This document shows positions 7,591-14,418 of a stretch of 64,000 nucleotides of DNA, piece after piece. The position numbers and the translations under genes are program-made. The stretch spans positions 594,996 to 658,995 of the forward strand of contig LT598463.1 of assembly GCA_900074745.1 (NCBI GenBank), written 5' to 3'. Source of the DNA: Lachancea mirantina. Its lineage: Eukaryota > Ascomycota > Saccharomycetes > Saccharomycetales > Saccharomycetaceae. Within the stretch, counting starts at the first letter, position 1; each line of letters opens with the position of its first letter. The notes beneath the pieces are model-generated. The model was not told the origin of the DNA and searched no databases. It saw nothing but the letters and a program-made list of their open reading frames with translations.

Positions 7591-10137
7591 ATGCTGAAAA
7601 ACACTGTGAGCTTTGCTAGGAAGCCTTTTTACGCATGTTCGAAGCGTCACATATTGATACCATCGAGTAAAACTAGGAAACGGCAACGACAGACGCATTA
7701 TCATAACAAGATAAACGAGGAATTGAATTTGGAGAAAGGGTTAGACTGGAACAACGTGCGTGAGGTTAGCTTCAAATTAAAACAACTCAAAGAGTTTACC
7801 AAAAATTTGGCTCAGCAAGTGAGAAATGCAGATGATTTGATGAAGAAGCAAACCGTGGAACAAGAAGTTGTAGGCCCAAAGAAGGTGATAGATCATGAAA
7901 TTAGGCCAGCTCTTGAAAGCCCTCGTCAAGCTGGAGGCAGCGAACTATCATCTCTAATTCTGAATGCTTCCGAACAAGCTAAGAAATTTCTACCTGATGT
8001 GCTATTGAAGCGTATTTGTGACGACCAGCTGGTACTCAAATCACTTTTAGATCGGCGGAACCGAAATTGGAACCCTATTCTTTCGCGTATTTACGGAAAT
8101 AAAGAATGGCTGAACGGTGTGAGCCAGAAAGTGCTTAAAACATCATTATTACCTTCTTTGAAAGGATTGAATTTGACCAACATTAAAAGACTTGATGAAA
8201 TGCTAATGGCCAACATTGAAAACGATATAACACGGTTCAGTCTTGCAATGTACGAATGCCTATTTTTGAACCTCTCCAATCTTAAAGTTGGCGGAATTGA
8301 AGTGTTCGAAATGATGGACATGTTGCTGAAAAGGCATGGAGATGCGATATCTCAAATGGACTCTGACGGCCTCCAGAAAAAGTCCGAAATGAGCCAATTT
8401 GTCATGAACTGCTGCATAAAAGTCGCCTCGAAAGCTATGAATTTCGAGAAAATGGACCAATATTTGACATTATTTGGTCAGAAATACGGTCTCATACCCA
8501 ATCGTGAGAACTACACCGCGATAATACAATTCTACACAAAGTTAAATGTCCCAAGTCGAGCATGGGATCTGTTCTCGACCATGAAATTCCTGTCCACGCA
8601 ACATAAACCTGATATTACGACGTACAACGCCATGCTCAATTTGTGCGGTAAAGAGCGGGACTACGCCAAAACAATTGACCTGCATCAGGAGATGCTAGAT
8701 CAAGGAATAAAACCGAATACGCAAACTCTAAATCTAATGGCAAGGTCGCTGGCCATGGCTAGTGCCGACCCAATCACGAGCGAGGGCAAAAGCGAATCCC
8801 TGAGGCTTTTGGGCTGGAAATATATACATGAGGTGGAACTTGACCTCGAGTCGAATTACGGTCAGAACGCTAGGCCTGAAGCAGAGGAAACATTGATTTC
8901 GATGATGGCATTGTCTGCTTACGATGGAGACGTAGCCATGGCGAGGGCTCTGTACTTTAGGCTTGTCACAGCGAAGTTCAAGCAGGCTGTGAACAGATGG
9001 CAGGCGAAAAATGCCCATTCCTCAGAGTTAAATTACAAGAGCATATGGCAGAAAGCGTTGAATCCCATTGCTTTCAATTATTTGCTGTTATCATATGCAA
9101 ATTATTCTCGAGATAAATTGCCCTTATTGTTAGGATATGACCAAGGTGCAATTCTAAGGAGAAACGTTCTCAACAGCGTAGACTACGTTAGTCGTTCTGA
9201 GGCCAATGACTTAGAAGCAGCGACACTTCCATTACTACCCACAAAGGATTTGAACAATGCATGGCAAATAATGTCTGAATCAAGAGCATTGTGGCATTTC
9301 AATCTTGAATACGGAGGTCAAACAAATATCACAGAAAGGCCTCCAAATTGTACCAAAGACTGGATTGACACTTGCAAGAACACGATTAAAACTAAAGAGG
9401 AGCTTTTGTTAGAAATCGCATTCCAGATTGCGAACTGGAGGAGTGCCTATATGAATGACCAAATTTTAAACTCTAAACTTCTTACGTCCTTCTTGACCAT
9501 TCCGTTGAAACTGGGCGACAAAAAAGAGTTTGAACTAAGGCTTTCAGAGTTTAGCTACGAGCAACAGGATCTCGAAGCACTTGTCAATCGTTTGTTTGGG
9601 CTTGACCAAAACGCTTTGACAGACGAAAATATATCTTCGGACCTGGTGTGCGATGGAGACAGCTCTGAAATATCCGCGAAAGACCTAGACTATTTTGGCT
9701 CTTTTAAACACAAGCTGATAAGAACTTCAAATATTTATGAGCTTGTCATGAGAGCAGCACTGAAGTTCAACGATATGGACTTAGCGACACAGGCGTGGGA
9801 TGCACGGGGGAAGTTCCGGAAAACCAACCTTTTCACCAATCAAAGTGCTGCTCTGAAACAAGGTCAGGACAAAGTTTTCGCAGAGCTGACAGTTCATTTT
9901 TTTACTCAGAGGGAACTACTCACGGATGCAATGGGTATAATCATGGCGTCTCAAAAATATCTTGATTGGAAGTATCCTGCGATTCGGGGTTTGCACCAGA
10001 AGTTGAAAGCCATTGAGGACACAAAGAGCGAGGCGATTCTGTTGGACATAGTGAATAAGAAAACCACTAGTAAGAGTGAAATCGATTTTGCTTTAGGTGG
10101 GAAATTTTGTAAACAGCCATCGTCCAGGGCTGCTTAA
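7591..10137 (+). CDS. CCM1: Mitochondrial 15S rRNA processing PPR protein CCM1
   Basis: 848 residues (864 in S. cerevisiae). The N-terminus (MLKNTVSFARKPFYACSKRH) is basic and hydroxylated without acids, a typical mitochondrial presequence. Pentatricopeptide-like helical pairs are visible around residues 300-400, for example NYTAIIQFYTKLNVPSRAW and ITTYNAMLNLCGKERDYAK. The neighbour GPC1 is convergent, the same pair as YGR149W and YGR150C in S. cerevisiae, which supports the name. Ccm1 binds mitochondrial 15S rRNA and stabilises or processes it, so it is needed for mitochondrial translation. The ATG at 7591 gives the presequence and is the natural start. Confidence 0.88.
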   Translation: MLKNTVSFARKPFYACSKRHILIPSSKTRKRQRQTHYHNKINEELNLEKGLDWNNVREVSFKLKQLKEFTKNLAQQVRNADDLMKKQTVEQEVVGPKKVIDHEIRPALESPRQAGGSELSSLILNASEQAKKFLPDVLLKRICDDQLVLKSLLDRRNRNWNPILSRIYGNKEWLNGVSQKVLKTSLLPSLKGLNLTNIKRLDEMLMANIENDITRFSLAMYECLFLNLSNLKVGGIEVFEMMDMLLKRHGDAISQMDSDGLQKKSEMSQFVMNCCIKVASKAMNFEKMDQYLTLFGQKYGLIPNRENYTAIIQFYTKLNVPSRAWDLFSTMKFLSTQHKPDITTYNAMLNLCGKERDYAKTIDLHQEMLDQGIKPNTQTLNLMARSLAMASADPITSEGKSESLRLLGWKYIHEVELDLESNYGQNARPEAEETLISMMALSAYDGDVAMARALYFRLVTAKFKQAVNRWQAKNAHSSELNYKSIWQKALNPIAFNYLLLSYANYSRDKLPLLLGYDQGAILRRNVLNSVDYVSRSEANDLEAATLPLLPTKDLNNAWQIMSESRALWHFNLEYGGQTNITERPPNCTKDWIDTCKNTIKTKEELLLEIAFQIANWRSAYMNDQILNSKLLTSFLTIPLKLGDKKEFELRLSEFSYEQQDLEALVNRLFGLDQNALTDENISSDLVCDGDSSEISAKDLDYFGSFKHKLIRTSNIYELVMRAALKFNDMDLATQAWDARGKFRKTNLFTNQSAALKQGQDKVFAELTVHFFTQRELLTDAMGIIMASQKYLDWKYPAIRGLHQKLKAIEDTKSEAILLDIVNKKTTSKSEIDFALGGKFCKQPSSRAA

Positions 10138-10214
10138 CAACCTGTAAATATATTAATGCTTAATGACTTGATGCTTTAAAGAGACTGTAAATGTATAAAT
10201 TGGAGAGCCATTTG

Positions 10215-11402
10215 TCATTTGGTAAGATCAGACGCGGAATTCGCTTCAGTTCTTACGTTGAGTTGATTTTGCAAGTTTTCGACTTCTTCCTTCAACTTGG
10301 CCACTTCTTTTTCGAACTTTCTGCCATAGTGGTCGATGTAATAGGTAGCACCGTTTTTGGCAGCAGACCAGAATATGAAAAGCATGAAAGCGGCCGCTGC
10401 GCGACGGTAGTTAAACCAGATGCTACATAGCATCATAGTGCCGAGTTGATAACAGTATTGGAATAAAGTGTACAATAGCATGGGCCATGGGTCGGGCAAT
10501 TTGACGGCCCAAAAATTTTTGAACTGATGGGTGGTAAGATATTCGAAGCTAGTCATACGTTGGCCCGATCTTATCTTGGACGATTTGCGAAGCGTTATGA
10601 AGTAATGGTATGCGCTTTGCCACACGAGATAGTAGAGGGAAGTCCACAAAATGTTCGTTTTCAAATTCCAGGTCTTGGAAGCCCTTAAAGAAGCCGCCGG
10701 GAAGCGAGTTTGTTTGAGTTGTTCGTCGATGGTATGGTGTATGGTGTACATGGTGAGCGGGGGCATGATATGGATGAAGCAGGAGGTGATCTTGTCGACG
10801 GAGTGGATAACTAGCGAGTTGCGCCAGGTGATGACCGCGAAACTGAGAGTGCCAAAGGTGAACGCGAAGCAGGACTGGTAAAGATGCACGGAGTAAGGAC
10901 ACACCCAAATGAAGAGTATGCACATGGCGTTAACGTAGTAGCACAGGTCGGCCAAGTAGTAATGATTGTTGGTCTTGTAGTAGGTGTAAAAGCGCACGGG
11001 CATGAGCAAGACAAGCATGGCGGTGTAGTAGACGTGGAAGAGTTGCGGGAAACGGCCCATGATGAGGCCCACGACGAAGATGTTGACGATGGTGAACGGG
11101 TAAAACCATTTTTCGAGGCGGGAGCTGTTGTGGAAGAACACGGATTCGAGGGGTTTATCGAGCGCCTGGAGCGTTGTCAAAAGTCGTCTGCGGAATTCGT
11201 CAAGTTGGGGGGTCAGGTCCTGCGCAGAGCTGCGTAGTAGCGCGAGTTTTTGGTGCGGTTTGCTGCTGCGGATCTTGCGCTTGGCGGTCTGGAGGTAGCG
11301 TGTATAGGACTGGGCGTTGGACGGAACGGTTGAAGAGACCGGGTCCAGGAGCTCGAGCCAAGCGGCGAGGGTCAACTGTGCGGGCTCGTCGCGATCTTGC
11401 AT
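10215..11402 (-). CDS. GPC1: Glycerophosphocholine acyltransferase GPC1
   Basis: 395 residues. After about 100 hydrophilic residues come a row of hydrophobic segments from WFYPFTIVNIFVVGLIMG to FMLFIFWSAAKNGATYYI (roughly residues 110-355), consistent with the multi-span DUF2838 family. A Lys/Glu-rich coiled-coil tail (about 360-390) ends the protein. Gpc1 acylates glycerophosphocholine with acyl-CoA to form lysophosphatidylcholine in phospholipid remodelling at the ER. The gene overlaps the left edge of the GC-rich island: its first codons and leader are far richer in GC than its 3' half. A 15-bp tandem repeat starts just upstream of the ATG. Confidence 0.92.
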   Translation of the reverse strand: MQDRDEPAQLTLAAWLELLDPVSSTVPSNAQSYTRYLQTAKRKIRSSKPHQKLALLRSSAQDLTPQLDEFRRRLLTTLQALDKPLESVFFHNSSRLEKWFYPFTIVNIFVVGLIMGRFPQLFHVYYTAMLVLLMPVRFYTYYKTNNHYYLADLCYYVNAMCILFIWVCPYSVHLYQSCFAFTFGTLSFAVITWRNSLVIHSVDKITSCFIHIMPPLTMYTIHHTIDEQLKQTRFPAASLRASKTWNLKTNILWTSLYYLVWQSAYHYFITLRKSSKIRSGQRMTSFEYLTTHQFKNFWAVKLPDPWPMLLYTLFQYCYQLGTMMLCSIWFNYRRAAAAFMLFIFWSAAKNGATYYIDHYGRKFEKEVAKLKEEVENLQNQLNVRTEANSASDLTK

Positions 11403-11410
11403 GGGGATAC

Positions 11411-11470
11411 GCGGCGGGACGGACAGCGGCGGGACGGACAGCGGCGGGACGGACAGCGGCGGGACGAGAC
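11411..11470. repeat. 15-bp GC-rich tandem repeat in the GPC1 leader
   Basis: Three exact copies of GCGGCGGGACGGACA, and a fourth diverging at its end, lie 9 bp upstream of the GPC1 ATG on the opposite strand. The array would be in the 5' leader or core promoter of GPC1. Confidence 0.9.
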
Positions 11471-11960
11471 TATCTGCGACGTTCAGGCGTCTGCCAGGGG
11501 ACCGAGTTCGCTAGCAGATGACGTGCCCGTACCCACTGCGACTCACTCGCCGTACAAAAGGCGAGTCGAACCGAGTATTCGTACAAAGTGGCCACACCAC
11601 GTGACATACTCCCACCCACCCACCCACATGTGCCGAACCAAACAAAGTTGCCAATCCCCGCGACCCACACGCGCTTCCAGAGCCTGTTCTGTCCGCGACG
11701 TCACCGTTGCAGTGCGTTGCAGTGCGTTTTACGCTTTAGGCTTCCGGAAAAACTACCGCTGCCCACGTTTATCGCATTCAAGGACATGCCCGATTTTTCC
11801 GCCGCCCGTTATCTGGCTTTACAGGGACACGCCCAGATAGCGACCCGCATCGGGTGATCCTGTTTTGGGACATTTTTGTGTGCAGGACACCTGCAGTCGT
11901 TCCAGCCGTCATCTGCGCGCTGCGTGCCTAACGGGTTCTGGAACCTTTGGAACCTTTCGA

Positions 11961-11979
11961 ACGCGCGCAAGGCGCGCGT
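11961..11979. repeat. Perfect inverted repeat, 8-bp arms
   Basis: Arms ACGCGCGC (11961-11968) and GCGCGCGT (11972-11979) with a 3-nt loop AAG. Confidence 0.8.
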
Positions 11980-12172
11980 AAGCGCTACGCCAAACGCCGC
12001 CAGGGCTGTTCTGATAGGGCTGTGATACCGCGGGGCGCCGGCCCAGCGGGAAAAACCCGCCTCTGAGCGGCCGCATCGATGACTGGCCGGCTGCGGCCCA
12101 GACTGGGCCGCGAGGCCGCCGTGCGCGCGCGCGGTTGTACGGACGGCAGGCACGGATGACCGCTGCACGCGT

Positions 12173-12203
12173 GCGCAGAGCGTGCCTGTCGCACGCTCTG
12201 CGC
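12173..12203. repeat. Perfect inverted repeat, 13-bp arms and 5-nt loop
   Basis: Arms GCGCAGAGCGTGC (12173-12185) and GCACGCTCTGCGC (12191-12203) are exact reverse complements around CTGTC. This is long for chance and could form a stable hairpin in DNA or RNA. It lies about 220 bp upstream of the Myb-like gene. Confidence 0.85.
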
Positions 12204-12368
12204 CATGCACATGCGTGCGGTGTCAAGCTGGCAGGCACGGCTGCGATACGGAGTAGCGTGAAAGTGTCAAGTCCCAGAGAGGCCGGCGCAGAGACTGCAA
12301 GACAAAGACTCCAGGGCAGGCACGCAAGTTGGAAGCAGCTGGAAGCGCATTGCCCAGGCCCCAAAAGC

Positions 12369-12376
12369 TATATAAT
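12369..12376 (+). promoter_or_regulatory. TATA box of the Myb-like gene
   Basis: TATATAAT stands out in otherwise GC-rich DNA, about 50 bp before the ATG at 12423 and about 100 bp before the next in-frame ATG at 12474. Confidence 0.55.
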
Positions 12377-12422
12377 GGAAGCGTAAACACGGAAGCAGGG
12401 GCGGTAGCCGGCGCGGGTTTGC

Positions 12423-12788
12423 ATGTGGACTCGGCAGCAGCGCGCTTTGGAGACCGACCTCGCGCAACCTAGAATGCAAACCGCTGTGTACGTAGGGTCG
12501 CCTGCCCGACAGGAACGGAACGGCGCCGCGGACGCGCTCGGGTTCGCGGGCGCGTTGCTGGCGCAGCCGATGCCGGAACCGGTGGGCCCGTACACCATTC
12601 CGTACGAAATGCCGCCCGGCCTGCTGCTGTCGCGGCCCGTGACCCCCGCAGCGCTGCGCCTGTACCCGCACCTGGGCGCCGGGGCCGGGGCCGGGGCCGG
12701 GGCCGGCCCGGCCCCGGCGGCTCTCGCGCTCACACGCCGCTCTTCGACGCCGCGGTCCGGAGCGAGCTTTCGCCGGCCTCGTCGGTGA
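12423..12788 (+). CDS. N-terminal frame of a GC-rich Myb-like gene
   Basis: 121 codons starting at 12423; the second ATG at 12474 (MQTAVYVGSP) is further from the TATA box and may be the true start. Codon third positions are strongly GC through the peptide PMPEPVGPYTIPYEMPPG and on to the Gly-Ala tract coded by GGGGCC repeats (about 12677-12710), after which the sequence turns Arg-rich and ends. Its TGA overlaps the ATG of the Myb frame at 12788. GC-rich third positions continue in the Myb frame from just after the GGGGCC tract, so I infer one gene of about 325-340 codons whose frame changes in that tract, through an assembly error, a real mutation or frameshifting. No homologue recognised for this part. 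Confidence 0.5.
   Translation: MWTRQQRALETDLAQPRMQTAVYVGSPARQERNGAADALGFAGALLAQPMPEPVGPYTIPYEMPPGLLLSRPVTPAALRLYPHLGAGAGAGAGAGPAPAALALTRRSSTPRSGASFRRPRR
12677..12716 (+). repeat. GGGGCC hexanucleotide tract inside the Myb-like gene
   Basis: Four consecutive GGGGCC-type units followed by GGCCCGGCCCC. In the upstream frame it encodes Gly-Ala pairs. Such tracts form G-quadruplexes, slip in replication and are hard to sequence, and the coding frame changes here. Confidence 0.85.
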
Positions 12789-13444
12789 TGTCGTCGTGCA
12801 CGGCAGGCGCCACACCCGCCACTTCAACTGCGACCCCTGTGGCTTCACAGTCGCAGGGCGTGCGCCCAACGCGCCAGGTCTGGGCCGCCGACGAGGACGA
12901 GACCCTGCTCAGAACCATGCTCGAAAACAAAGCGTTTCTTGTCGAGGATCGGCACTCCCGCTCGCGCAGCCGGTTCTGGCGCCGCATCAGCGAGGGCCTC
13001 TACTCCAACCACAACATCGCACGCAATAAACGCCAGTGCCGCGACCGCTTCAACCTGCTCTACTGGAAGGGCCTCCGCGCGGGCGCGCCCGCCGCGGATC
13101 AGAGCTTCCGCGCACTGCTGGCCAGCTGTTTGGTGGCCTTTGTCATTGACAAAGATAACAACGTGGCGCTGCGACCCGCTCTGCAGGCGACTCCCCAGAA
13201 GCCGGGGTACGCGAGCCCGGAGTTACTGTCGACAAGCGTGCCTGCAGGCGCGCCTGCAGGCGCGTCTGCGCTGTTCGAGTGCCTGCAGGCACAGCTCGAC
13301 ATGGTGTTACAACGGGTACAGGAGCTCGACCGCGTCGTCGAGTGGCAGCGCAGGAAGCTGGACGACCTCTTAGTCGCAACCGCGGCGGGCAACGCGAGCA
13401 GCGCGGGCGGAACGCTGCTCATGACGGACCGTGAATCCTTTTGA
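12788..13444 (+). CDS. Myb/SANT-like DNA-binding protein, unnamed
   Basis: 218 codons from ATG 12788; the frame is also open upstream, with plausible coding (HTPLFDAAVRSELSPASSV), so the true start is probably earlier. A Myb-like helical domain spans about residues 30-90: VWAADEDETLL, then FWRRISEGLYSNHNIARNKRQCRDRFNLLYW, with the spaced tryptophans and the RNKRQCRDRF recognition-helix region. A probable coiled coil follows near residues 160-200 (ALFECLQAQLDMVLQRVQELDRVVEWQRRKLDDLL), suggesting a dimer. I do not recognise an S. cerevisiae orthologue. The layout also recalls trihelix-type partners of Harbinger transposons, but no transposase is nearby. Codon use is far more GC-rich than in the flanking genes GPC1 (3' half) and KNS1. 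Confidence 0.65.
   Translation: MSSCTAGATPATSTATPVASQSQGVRPTRQVWAADEDETLLRTMLENKAFLVEDRHSRSRSRFWRRISEGLYSNHNIARNKRQCRDRFNLLYWKGLRAGAPAADQSFRALLASCLVAFVIDKDNNVALRPALQATPQKPGYASPELLSTSVPAGAPAGASALFECLQAQLDMVLQRVQELDRVVEWQRRKLDDLLVATAAGNASSAGGTLLMTDRESF
13239..13292. repeat. Three CCTGCAGG palindromes in the Myb-like CDS
   Basis: TGCCTGCAGGC-type palindromes recur at about 13239, 13252 and 13281, giving Pro-Ala-Gly-Ala repeats in the protein. Confidence 0.7.
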
Positions 13445-14418
13445 AACAGGTTTTGCCAAGATCAAAGCAAACCCGCTTTAGGTTAAAAAACACCCGTCCC
13501 AAAACGGTCTAGGCGGGCAGGCACGCGCGGGGCCTCGGCGCCGCGCTGCGCCGCGCTGCGCTGCATCGCGGGGGAACTCGCGTCAGCCGCAAAGCCACGC
13601 TACATACTGCTATACATTCATGAATATAACACGACGTCTTTGCAGCGGCGATGCGAACGGATTGTGTCTGGGTGTCAGACCGGAGATAAGTGCCACTGGC
13701 AACCGCCCCCACATCACCTGTTTCCGTTTCCGGAAATAGAGGTTGTTGCGTTCTCTCCGGGCTACCCTGCCCGGGGTCGCTCGACACGACCGCTGCTTCT
13801 CCTCGTCATCCGCCCCTGGAAACGAGGGGTTGTCACAGGAAAGGCCAGGCCCCAAAGGAGAGGCCTGGAAAATTAATTAGCTTATGCACTATGGGGGATT
13901 TATATTAACCAATCGTTTGTTGCCACCAAACCAAACCCTGTAGCGTGAAGCAGACCTAAAAGTATACCTAGATAGCAGGCTTTTGGCTACGGCAAACTCC
14001 GACCAGCAAGTTCGGAGTCTGTAAAACTAGTTTTGTTTCCGAGTTTCAGCGAGACAAACGGTCAAGTTCTCGCCTTTCCAGCCGGATCGCATTGGGTGAT
14101 TAATCGGCACCCACTAGGCGAACGAAAAGGTTTGATTCAAGGTGATCCAAGGGCTTATCCACGGCCACGTATCTGTTGGTGGTCCAATCTCGCAAATCTC
14201 TGACAGTCAAAACGTCGATTTCTGAGAAACTCCATTTTTAGGCCCCCTGCTGGAAAATAAAGACGTCTGACGCAGCCGAAAAGTGGGTTGGCGCCAAGAC
14301 ACGCGAACTGCATCATATTTCCGCGGGTATAAACAGGTTTTTGGCCTCGATTTTGCCCCGTACAGCGCACAAGAGACACGAGGATTATCAACACGCGTCC
14401 TGTAGTGCACTACAGCCA
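13445..14418. other. Intergenic between the Myb-like gene and KNS1
   Basis: The left half (to about 13,870) is still GC-rich, with a CCGCGCTGCG short repeat at 13539-13563 and one more GGCAGGCACG decamer near 13516. The right half drops to ordinary composition and holds an AACCAAT (CCAAT-type) site near 13907 and a TATAAAC near 14329 that may serve KNS1. No gene seen. Confidence 0.55.

Larger units (their letters stand above)
11471..12422. other. GC-rich intergenic island between GPC1 and the Myb-like gene
   Basis: About 950 bp of very GC-rich DNA, from 11,850 onward mostly G and C. Long frames exist on both strands, but their translations are Ala/Arg/Pro/Gly-rich with no domain, as expected by chance in such composition. 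It holds two perfect hairpins (11961-11979 and 12173-12203), three copies of the decamer GGCAGGCACG, and at the right end a TATATAATGG box near 12369. Confidence 0.6.

Noticed and set aside
11397-12869. Many long open frames on both strands of the GC island (up to 200 codons)
   Set aside because: Stop codons are AT-rich, so long frames arise by chance here. The translations are Ala/Arg/Pro/Gly-rich with no domain, and only the Myb-like frames show consistent GC third positions and a recognisable fold.
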